This document shows, in pieces, positions 51,290 through 57,700 of a stretch of 57,700 bases of DNA; position 1 is the stretch's first letter; the number at the start of each line of letters is the position of its first letter. A program made the position numbers and the translations under genes. Origin of the DNA: GCA-2686265 sp036010965 (GTDB taxonomy: Bacteria; Planctomycetota; UBA1135; GCA-002686595); contig DASCMO010000035.1 in NCBI GenBank assembly GCA_036010965.1, forward strand, positions 1 through 57,700, read 5' to 3'. The notes under the pieces are model-generated. The model did not search any database, was not told the origin of the DNA, and was given only the letters and a program-made list of their open reading frames with translations.

Positions 51290-51724
51290 ATGAAGCACGC
51301 CCTGCCGACGCTGGCCCTCGCGCTCACCCTCTCCTCTTGCGCGGTGCACCTCGATGCAGGCGCCAGGCGATCATCGGGCCTGCGCCATCACCGCGCCGAG
51401 GGAGCCCTCGGCCCCTATTCCACCGCCGTCGAGTCCGGACCGTTCCTGTTCCTCGCGGGCAAGATCGGTGAGCGTGGCGGCTCCTACGCTCGGGAGGTCG
51501 AGACCGCGATCGATGCCGTCGAGGCCGAGCTGGAGCGCCATGACTCCTCACTCTCGGAGGTGGTCTGTGTGACCCTCCATCTGACCGACATGGAGCGCTA
51601 CGGCGAGACGAATGAGCTCTACGCCGCAATCTTCCCTGCCCCTTACCCGGCGCGTACCTGCGTCGAGGTGACGCGTCTCCCCGGCGACGCCCGGATCGAG
51701 ATCACGGTCATTGCTCGTCGCTAG
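51290..51724 (+). CDS. RidA-family protein with lipoprotein signal
   Basis: This gives 144 residues from ATG 51290. The first 17 residues form a lipoprotein signal peptide (LPTLALALTLSSC), which is unusual because RidA enamine deaminases are normally cytosolic. The body has RidA features: GALGPYSTAVESGPFLFLAGKIGE, a VVCVTLHLTDMERYGETNELY helix-strand, and PARTCVEVTRLPGDARIEI with the Arg in PARTCVEV. Its 3' end overlaps the convergent membrane-protein gene by 17 bp. Whether it is truly secreted depends on this start. Confidence 0.75.
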   Translation: MKHALPTLALALTLSSCAVHLDAGARRSSGLRHHRAEGALGPYSTAVESGPFLFLAGKIGERGGSYAREVETAIDAVEAELERHDSSLSEVVCVTLHLTDMERYGETNELYAAIFPAPYPARTCVEVTRLPGDARIEITVIARR

Positions 51725-52835
51725 GCGCCTCGCCCACCGCTGCCAGCGCCATCACGCCGACGACGGCCAGGGAGCCGGTCAACAAGCGCGGGGAGAGGGA
51801 GGGGAAGAGTGCGAAACGAACGAGGACGGAGACGGCGACTGCGAGGCAGAGGGCGAAGAGTGGCCGCTCGAGCCAGGTGCGCCTGCCCGCCACCCACGCC
51901 GCTCCACACCCCAGGCCCAGGATGGCTACCGGCAGGGAGTGCAGCTGCCCCAGAGCGCCGGCGACGGTGGCGGCGTAGGCCGACCACGAGAAGGCTGGCA
52001 CCGAGAGCTCGGGACGCTCGATCCAGCCGCCGAAGCTGTGACTGAACACCACCCACCAGCCGTGGGCGTCGGCCAGGGCGGCGGCGCCCGCGGTGACCGC
52101 GATCAGGAGCCCACTGCACAGAGCGAAGCGCGGCGTGGTCATGGCCCACGCGCCTCGGCCCGCTCTCCACAGGGCGATCAGCACGGCGAGGGCGGGCAGC
52201 AAGTTGTCGGGTCGCGCCAGCAAGGAGGTGAGCGCCAGGAACAGGGCGGCGCGCGGCCGGCGTCCTTCGACGAGGGTGTAGAGGGCGCCGACGAAGAGCG
52301 CGGCCGAGAGGGCGTCGGGGGTCATCGAGCGCGCCGTGCCGAGGGCGTCCGCTGCCACCAGGACACCGATCGCGCTCAGGGCGCCGGCGAGGCCGCCGAT
52401 GTGGAGCGAGATCCAGCGAAAGATGATCAGGCCCAGGACGAGGGTGGAGAGCGCCGAGATCGCCGCCGCGGCCTGCAGGAAGGAAAACCCGAGCCGGTGC
52501 AGGGCAGCGAGGGCTCCCACATGGACGGCGCGCGCCCGGTAGAAGGGAAGCTGCTGGCGAAACGACTCCGCGTCGCTCGCCATCGTGCGACGGTAGGCGT
52601 TGCGCCCGGTCAGGTCGGCCATCTCGCTCGGGGTGAGAGAGGCTTCGAGGTCAGCGAAGGTCTCGCGCTGCAGGCGCTCAGCGTCTTCGACCGACCATTC
52701 GAGGGCACAGCCCGCGTAGCCCGCCAGATCCCAGTCAGGCCGCGGATGGAACCAGGCCGCGCTCACCACGAGGGTCAGGTAAGCGAGGAACAAGACCCGG
52801 CCGGCGGCCGAGGAGCGATCGGTGCGCGTCTCCAT
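51708..52835 (-). CDS. Polytopic membrane protein, possible lipid-linked-sugar glycosyltransferase
   Basis: This has 375 residues with about nine membrane helices spread along the chain (VLFLAYLTLVVSAAWF, ALSAIGVLVAADALG, LLIAVTAGAAALA and others). A periplasmic-side segment has RPDWDLAGYAG near the N-terminus, in the position where GT-C enzymes have an acidic motif (DWD). No specific family is recognised. It ends by overlapping the RidA-like gene. The glycosyltransferase suggestion is weak. Confidence 0.65.
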   Translation of the reverse strand: METRTDRSSAAGRVLFLAYLTLVVSAAWFHPRPDWDLAGYAGCALEWSVEDAERLQRETFADLEASLTPSEMADLTGRNAYRRTMASDAESFRQQLPFYRARAVHVGALAALHRLGFSFLQAAAAISALSTLVLGLIIFRWISLHIGGLAGALSAIGVLVAADALGTARSMTPDALSAALFVGALYTLVEGRRPRAALFLALTSLLARPDNLLPALAVLIALWRAGRGAWAMTTPRFALCSGLLIAVTAGAAALADAHGWWVVFSHSFGGWIERPELSVPAFSWSAYAATVAGALGQLHSLPVAILGLGCGAAWVAGRRTWLERPLFALCLAVAVSVLVRFALFPSLSPRLLTGSLAVVGVMALAAVGEAPSDEQ

Positions 52836-52893
52836 GCCCGAGCAGGAAGAGTAGTGCAGAAGGTCGGGCCGCCCAAGCCCGCATATCGTCTGC

Positions 52894-53091
52894 TCAGGCG
52901 GCGCTCTCGCGCGGACGCCTGTACTCGCGCAGGGCGAGGTTGGCGCGTAGCAGGTCCAGCAGCATGGCGAGCTTCTGCCCGTGGCGCGGATCCTCCGGAT
53001 CGAGGCCCAACCCGCCCGTGCGCCGCGGGCGTGGCGCGAGCTCGCCCGGGGAAGCGCCGGGAGCGCGGGAGCGATCGGGAAGCAGGCTCAT
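52894..53091 (-). CDS. Small hypothetical protein
   Basis: This gives 65 residues from ATG 53091. It is basic and disordered in the first half (RSRAPGASPGELAPRPRR), then has a short helix (GQKLAMLLDLLRANLALREY). No family is recognised. It lies 60 bp after the end of the export operon on the same strand and could be its last gene. Confidence 0.5.
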   Translation of the reverse strand: MSLLPDRSRAPGASPGELAPRPRRTGGLGLDPEDPRHGQKLAMLLDLLRANLALREYRRPRESAA

Positions 53092-53151
53092 GTCCAATAT
53101 TACCCCCCGATCCCGACCGGGGAGGGGGCGGCCCAGCCCAACGCAGTCCGA

Positions 53152-54321
53152 TCAATGGCGCCGCAGGGCATCCACCGGATCGAGGCGCGCTGCCCGCCAG
53201 GCTGGCAAGGCGCCGCCGCACAACCCCAGGCCCACGGCGAAGACCACGGCGCTGACGAGCACGCGCGGGGTGAGCCGGAAGGCGAAGGCGACCTCGGTGA
53301 AGGAGTCGAAGTTCGTCGCGCCGGTCTCGATACCGTTGAGCGGCCAGACGATCAGCACTCCGACCGTCCCGCCCAGCAGGCCCAGCAGCAGGGCCTCGAA
53401 CATGAAGGAGAGGAACACTCCCAAGGGGCGGAACCCGACCGAGAGCAGGATGCCGATCTCGTGCGAGCGCGCCGCCAGGGCGGCCTGCATGGTGTTGGTG
53501 GCCGTGAAGACGGCCGCGATGCCCATGACGACCGCCAGGAATCCCCCCAGGACGTTCAGGATGGCCGACAAAGCCCGCGTCTGTGCCGCGAGGTAGGCCC
53601 GCTCGCTCTGGACCATGGCCGGCACCGTGTCGTGCTCCTTCAGTCGTTCGGCGAACACTTCGATGTCCACGCCCTCGCGCACGACCCCCACGACTCGGTT
53701 GAAGACCGGTCGATTGAGGGCGTCGGCCAGCCGATCCACGTCGCCCCAGATCTCCGAACCGTAGGGGCCGTCGCTCGCAAACACGCCGACCACCTCGAAG
53801 GGCGCTGTGTTGATGTGGATCACCTCGCCCAGGACGCAGCTGCGGATGCGGCGCCCGAGCTTGTCGCTCACGATCACCTCGTCGGTCCCCTGCCGGAAGC
53901 GACGGCCCTCGATGACGCGCAGCCCCTCGCCCACGATCTCAAAGGACATGGGCTGCACTCCGCGGATCGGCACGTTCGTCTCTCCGCCGCCGAGTTTCTG
54001 CATGCGCACGGCGAGGTACATCTCGGCCGCCGCCATCGGCCGACCCTGTGGGTCGGTGGCGAACTCCTCCAAGGTCTTGATCATCACGTCGGTCTTCGCG
54101 CGCGTGATGCCGCTCATGCCCTCGTTGGTGGCTCCCGGCCGCAGGAGCACGGCCACGTCTTCCCGCCCGGCTTTCTTGAAGAGGGTCGAGAAGCCCTGCT
54201 CGAGGGCCAGCACGCCGGCCACCACCGCCACGGTGGCGCCGATGCTCACGACCGTCAGCAGGGTCGAGCCCCAGCGCACGGCCAGGCTGCGGGCGTTGTA
54301 GGAGAGGGGGACGAGGGCCAT
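53152..54321 (-). CDS. ABC transporter permease (FtsX/MacB type), second of two
   Basis: This gives 389 residues from ATG 54321, chosen because it lies one base after the stop of the preceding permease. One N-terminal helix (LLTVVSIGATVAVVAGVLAL) is followed by a large periplasmic domain (about 50-260) and three C-terminal helices with the FtsX block ARSHEIGILLSVGFRPLGVFLSFMFEALLLGLLG split over helices. It ends DALRRH, as MacB-type permeases do. It pairs with the permease at 54323. Confidence 0.9.
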   Translation of the reverse strand: MALVPLSYNARSLAVRWGSTLLTVVSIGATVAVVAGVLALEQGFSTLFKKAGREDVAVLLRPGATNEGMSGITRAKTDVMIKTLEEFATDPQGRPMAAAEMYLAVRMQKLGGGETNVPIRGVQPMSFEIVGEGLRVIEGRRFRQGTDEVIVSDKLGRRIRSCVLGEVIHINTAPFEVVGVFASDGPYGSEIWGDVDRLADALNRPVFNRVVGVVREGVDIEVFAERLKEHDTVPAMVQSERAYLAAQTRALSAILNVLGGFLAVVMGIAAVFTATNTMQAALAARSHEIGILLSVGFRPLGVFLSFMFEALLLGLLGGTVGVLIVWPLNGIETGATNFDSFTEVAFAFRLTPRVLVSAVVFAVGLGLCGGALPAWRAARLDPVDALRRH

Positions 54322-54322
54322 T

Positions 54323-55486
54323 TCAGACGTCCCCCCGCAAGGCGTCGACGACTTGCAACTTGCTCGCGCGCCAGGCGGGGGTGATCCCTGCCAGGAGGCC
54401 GATGCAAAGGGCAACGAGCGCCGCCTGGGCGAGGACGCCGGAGGTCACCTCGTAGCCGGGAAACTGGTTCGAGAGCACCATCGAGATCGGACCCGAGGCG
54501 AGTCGCGCCAGGCCCAGGCCGAGGGAGCCGCCCAGGATGCACAGGAGCAGGGACTGGCCGAGCAGAACGGTGAAGACCGTGCGGTCGGTGAAGCCGAGGG
54601 CCTTGAGGATCCCGACGTCGCGCGTCTGCTCGCGGCCGGCCATGATCATCGTGTTCAACACCGCCAGGGCGATGGCGGCCAGCACGCCGCCGCCGATGGA
54701 GGAGACGAAGAAGGGGATGTTGCCGAGCATGCTGACGAACTGGGCGTTGAACTCGGCCTCGCTCGTCGCCTGGACTCGCTGGGAGTCGTTCTCGAACATC
54801 GAATCGACCTCGGCCATCACCCGCATCGCGTCGGTCCCCGGCGCGATGCGCAGGATGTAGGTGCCCGCGTCGATGTTCTCCTCGCCGCTCGCCCGCAGGG
54901 TCTCCTCCAGGTAGCGGAAGTCGAAGAACATCGTGTTCTCGTCGATGCTCACCGAGTTGGACTCGTAGATGCCGGCCACGGTGAACTCCCAGGGGCCGCC
55001 GTCGTCGCGCTGGTAGATCTGGCTCTGGAGCGGGATGCGGCTTCCGGGCTCCCAACCGTAGCGCTGGGCCAGCCCGGTTCCGATCAGGCAGTTCGTGCGG
55101 CTGGCCCGAAACTCCTCCAGCGAGCCCTCGACGATCTGGACCTCATCGTAGACATCGAGCAGTCGGTCGGTGTCCACGCCGAACTGCGCGAAGAAGCCCG
55201 AGCGGTCCTGATAGATCCCGCCGAACCACTGCATCTTCATCGCGAGTTCGACGCCCTCGACGGCTTCGATCTTGCTCTGGTAGGCGATGGGCAGGCCGAC
55301 GAACAGGCTGACGGCGGACTGGACGACGAGGCGGTCCGACTTGGCGTCGCGCACGCCCGCGTCGAGCGCCACGACCAGGCTCTGCAGCACGCAGACCAGG
55401 AACACCGCCATCATCAGCGCGAGGGCGGTCAGGGTGAAGCGCAGGGGGCGCTTGAAGAGGTTTCGCAGGATCAGGCGCAGGGGCAT
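54323..55486 (-). CDS. ABC transporter permease (FtsX/MacB type), first of two
   Basis: This has 387 residues. It starts MPLRLILRNLFKRPLRFTLTALALMM, typical of MacB/DevC permeases, with one helix, a periplasmic domain of about 200 residues and three helices carrying AGREQTRDVGILKALGFTDRTVFTVLLGQSL. It ends DALRGDV. It is followed after three bases by the ATPase gene on the same strand. Together with its twin it forms a heterodimeric inner-membrane mechanotransmission unit. Confidence 0.9.
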   Translation of the reverse strand: MPLRLILRNLFKRPLRFTLTALALMMAVFLVCVLQSLVVALDAGVRDAKSDRLVVQSAVSLFVGLPIAYQSKIEAVEGVELAMKMQWFGGIYQDRSGFFAQFGVDTDRLLDVYDEVQIVEGSLEEFRASRTNCLIGTGLAQRYGWEPGSRIPLQSQIYQRDDGGPWEFTVAGIYESNSVSIDENTMFFDFRYLEETLRASGEENIDAGTYILRIAPGTDAMRVMAEVDSMFENDSQRVQATSEAEFNAQFVSMLGNIPFFVSSIGGGVLAAIALAVLNTMIMAGREQTRDVGILKALGFTDRTVFTVLLGQSLLLCILGGSLGLGLARLASGPISMVLSNQFPGYEVTSGVLAQAALVALCIGLLAGITPAWRASKLQVVDALRGDV

Positions 55487-55489
55487 GGC

Positions 55490-56197
55490 TCAGGCGCCCG
55501 CCGTTGTCTCGTTGCGCGCGATCGACTCGAGGCGGCCCTTGTCGAGGTGGACCGTGCACTCGGCAACCGCCGCGGCGCGCGGATCGTGAGTGACCATCAG
55601 GATGGTCTTGGAGAGCTGCTCGTGAAGTCGCGCGAGCAGCTCGAGCACGCCGTCCGCCGCAGCGCGGTCGAGGTCGCCGGTGGGTTCGTCAGCCAGGATC
55701 ATCGTTGGATCGCTGACGATCGAGCGCGCGATGGCCACGCGCTGCTGCTGGCCCCCGGAGAGCTGGGAAGGCCGGTGGTCCGCGCGGTCGGTGAGCCCCA
55801 CCAGCTCGAGCGCGTGTGCCGCGTGCTCGCGGCGCTTGGCGCGCGAGAGGGGCGCGAGGAGGAGCGGCAGCTCGATGTTGTCGCGTGCGCTCAACACCGG
55901 GATCAGGTTGAAGCCCTGGAAGACGAAGCCGACGCTTGACGCCCGCCAGCGGGCGAGGTCGGCGCCGGAGAGGTCGGCGAGCGACTGGCCCGCCACGCTC
56001 ACGGTGCCCTCGTCGGGACGGTCGAGGCCGCCGATCAAGTTCAGCAAGGTCGACTTCCCCGACCCCGACGGCCCCATGAACGCGTAGAAGCTGCCCGCGG
56101 CGATCTCGAGATCGACGCGCTCGAGGGCGTGCAGTTCTTCGCCGCCGCGTCGGTAGATGCGGGACACGCCCTCAAGGACGATGATCGGCTCGCTCAT
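55490..56197 (-). CDS. ABC transporter ATP-binding protein (LolD/MacB type)
   Basis: This has 235 residues. Walker A is GPSGSGKSTLLNLIGGLD, the Q-loop GFVFQGFNLIPVLSARDNIELPLLL, the signature LSGGQQQRVAIARSIV and Walker B MILADEPTGDLD, all of the LolD/MacB/DevA subfamily. Its start overlaps the stop of the adaptor gene by four bases. It drives the two permeases downstream. Confidence 0.93.
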   Translation of the reverse strand: MSEPIIVLEGVSRIYRRGGEELHALERVDLEIAAGSFYAFMGPSGSGKSTLLNLIGGLDRPDEGTVSVAGQSLADLSGADLARWRASSVGFVFQGFNLIPVLSARDNIELPLLLAPLSRAKRREHAAHALELVGLTDRADHRPSQLSGGQQQRVAIARSIVSDPTMILADEPTGDLDRAAADGVLELLARLHEQLSKTILMVTHDPRAAAVAECTVHLDKGRLESIARNETTAGA

Positions 56198-57630
56198 TCC
56201 TGTTCCTTCTTCACTCGTATGCGATCCCCATCGCTGAGGGCTGCTGGCGGCGCGAGCACGACCGTCTCCCCGCCTTCGAGACCCTCCTCGACGACCACGC
56301 GGCCCAGTCGCTCGGCGCTCGCGCTGATCGCACGGAAGAGCGCTGTCCCCCGATCGACGATGAACACTCCCGCGCGCCCTTCGACTCGCACGAGGGCGCG
56401 GGCATCCACCATCACCACGGGCACGGCGGCGGCTCGCTCGCCCGCCTCGGGCTCGCCCTCGAGAAAGACCACCCGCACGCCCATTTCGGGGCGCAGGCGC
56501 TCGTCGAGGGCGTCGAACGCGATGCGCACCTCGACTGTCGCCTTCTGCCGGTCGGCGGTCGGCCAGATGCGATCGATGTGCCCGCCGTAGGGCTCTCGGG
56601 GCCAGGCGTCGAGGTAGATGTGGGCCGGGGCGCCCAGGCGCACCGCCGCCAGGCTGGTCTCGGGGACATTGGCCTGGACCTCGAGCGAGGCGAGATCGAC
56701 CATCGTCACCACCGAGCCGCGAGCGAGGCTGCCGCCTTGGGAGTTGGGCGAGACCACTTCTCCCACTTCGGCTTCCTTCTGCACGACGATGCCGTCGAAG
56801 GGCGCGCGCACGAAGGTCTTCTCCAGGGTCGCGCGCGCTTGATCGCGAGTGGCCCGTGCGAGGGCGATGCGCGCGTGGGTCTCAGTAATGGCGGCGGTGG
56901 TCACGAGCACGCGCGACTCCCCCTGCCTGGCCGTCGCGAGGGCAGAGGCCAGGCTGGCCTGGGCCGCCTCGAGTCGCGCATCGGCGCCGGAGAGCTCGCT
57001 GGTCCGCTCGTCGAGTCGCGCGCGTGTCACGTGCCCCTTGTCGAACAGTTGCCGTGATCGTTCGTGGTTCGCGCGCGCCAGATCCAGGTCGGCGCCGGCC
57101 TCGTTCAGCGCGGCCTGGGCGACGGCCGCCTCCGCTCGCCGCCGGGAGAGGTCGGCGTCGGCCGCCCCCTCTTCTGCGAGGGCGCGCGGCAGCCCGGCCT
57201 CGGCCAGCTCGAGGTCCGCCTTGGCGCGCTCGAGGGCGGCCTCGTACTCCTCGAAGTACAGCCGCGCAACGACGTCGCCCGCGCTCACCAGCGATCCCTC
57301 GCTGACGTTGATCTCGACCAGTCGTCCGGGGGTGTCGGCTGACAGAGCCGCTCGCGTGCGGGCCACCACGTAGCCGTTGGCGGCCGCTCCGGAGACCGCG
57401 CTGGCGGCGGGGCTGCGCAGGACGGCGCGCGTCACCTCCACTTCGGCCAGGCGCATGCGGTCGATGAAGTCGCTTACGGGGCGTTGGAAGAGCCAGGCGG
57501 TGCCGGCCAGGACCGCCAGCAGGACGCCGCGCGCGGCCCAGGGCGAGCGCGCAGCCCCCGGCCCGGAGCGCACAGCGGGGTCCGCTCGGTCGATTTTCAG
57601 GACGGACAGGTCGGGTTTGGGGGCGGACAT
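56194..57630 (-). CDS. HlyD/MacA-type periplasmic adaptor protein
   Basis: This has 478 residues. One N-terminal helix (GVLLAVLAGTAWLFQ) anchors it. A split biotinyl-lipoyl domain (VEINVSEGSLVSAGDVVARLY and TFVRAPFDGIVVQKEAEVGEVV) flanks a long coiled-coil hairpin (about 135-260, ALERAKADLELAEAG to ALARATRDQARATLEKT). A beta-barrel and membrane-proximal domain follow. It is first in the export operon adaptor-ATPase-permease-permease. No outer-membrane TolC gene is within the window. The substrate is unknown. Confidence 0.9.
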   Translation of the reverse strand: MSAPKPDLSVLKIDRADPAVRSGPGAARSPWAARGVLLAVLAGTAWLFQRPVSDFIDRMRLAEVEVTRAVLRSPAASAVSGAAANGYVVARTRAALSADTPGRLVEINVSEGSLVSAGDVVARLYFEEYEAALERAKADLELAEAGLPRALAEEGAADADLSRRRAEAAVAQAALNEAGADLDLARANHERSRQLFDKGHVTRARLDERTSELSGADARLEAAQASLASALATARQGESRVLVTTAAITETHARIALARATRDQARATLEKTFVRAPFDGIVVQKEAEVGEVVSPNSQGGSLARGSVVTMVDLASLEVQANVPETSLAAVRLGAPAHIYLDAWPREPYGGHIDRIWPTADRQKATVEVRIAFDALDERLRPEMGVRVVFLEGEPEAGERAAAVPVVMVDARALVRVEGRAGVFIVDRGTALFRAISASAERLGRVVVEEGLEGGETVVLAPPAALSDGDRIRVKKEQE

Positions 57631-57700
57631 CGGGCCGCAGAGGGTATACGCCTCAACCAGCCCGGCCCACGGGGAGCCGTTCGAGGGCGGGCGCGGGGGG

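Noticed and set aside
1..57700. CRISPR arrays, insertion sequences and rRNA genes
   Set aside because: None seen on either strand: no regularly spaced repeats, transposase motifs or rRNA signatures.

Overview
The window comes from a very GC-rich bacterial chromosome with densely packed genes, ATGA/GTGA stop-start couplings and few Shine-Dalgarno sites. A DUF1501 C-terminal remnant, ECF sigma factors paired with zinc-finger membrane anti-sigma factors, FG-GAP and TSP3-type secreted proteins and many lipoproteins suggest a Planctomycetota-like organism. That placement is an inference; no 16S rRNA or ribosomal protein gene is present. Almost everything is chromosomal. There is no integrase, insertion sequence, CRISPR array or phage gene.

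Layout. (1) 1-3651: the end of an unknown gene, a HEAT-repeat secreted protein coupled to a DUF3299-like protein, a small unknown gene and a homocitrate/isopropylmalate synthase-type enzyme. (2) 3795-7648: aspartokinase, the magnesium channel MgtE and a signal peptidase I carrying a lectin-like insertion of about 200 residues. (3) 7745-10612: ECF sigma factor, repeat-containing anti-sigma factor and a secreted Arg/Glu-rich protein. (4) 10658-17427: MnmH, alpha/beta hydrolase, PurF, a GT4 glycosyltransferase, a radical SAM protein and tRNA-Arg(CCG). (5) 17695-22646: calcium-repeat secreted protein, a second ECF sigma factor behind a sigma-E-like promoter, its anti-sigma factor fused to an RseB-like sensor domain, a small cytosolic protein and a GNAT acetyltransferase. 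(6) 22622-26780: two-gene NAD synthase, MoxR ATPase, TPR lipoprotein and a small acidic protein. (7) 26847-28784: a homoaconitase resembling fungal LYS4.

(8) 28785-38856, minus strand: a large probable operon with a YejA/B/E-type peptide importer, OppD and OppF ATPases, an FG-GAP lipoprotein, the lytic transglycosylase MltA and a CAP-domain protein. Together they could cut cell wall and bring the fragments back in. (9) 39007-41880: a desaturase-like di-iron protein, tRNA-Ile2(CAU), small ORFs, a DUF1501 remnant and a broken outer-membrane-barrel gene; this is the most decayed stretch. (10) 42036-50849: a divergent transketolase, a metallopeptidase-like lipoprotein, a second copy of the small acidic protein and a nucleoside-salvage cluster (deoB, deoA, CNT transporter, PNP). 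Nucleosides enter by the transporter, are split by the two phosphorylases, and deoxyribose/ribose-1-phosphate is isomerised by DeoB. (11) 50846-57630: glyoxalase-like protein, RidA-like lipoprotein, polytopic membrane protein and a MacB/HlyD-type export operon with two permeases.

The most interesting points are the YejBE-MltA operon, the LYS4-type homoaconitase, the fused RseA-RseB-like protein with its candidate autoregulated promoter, the interrupted signal peptidase, and the paired small acidic proteins. All functional calls rest on motifs recalled from known families; no database search was run.
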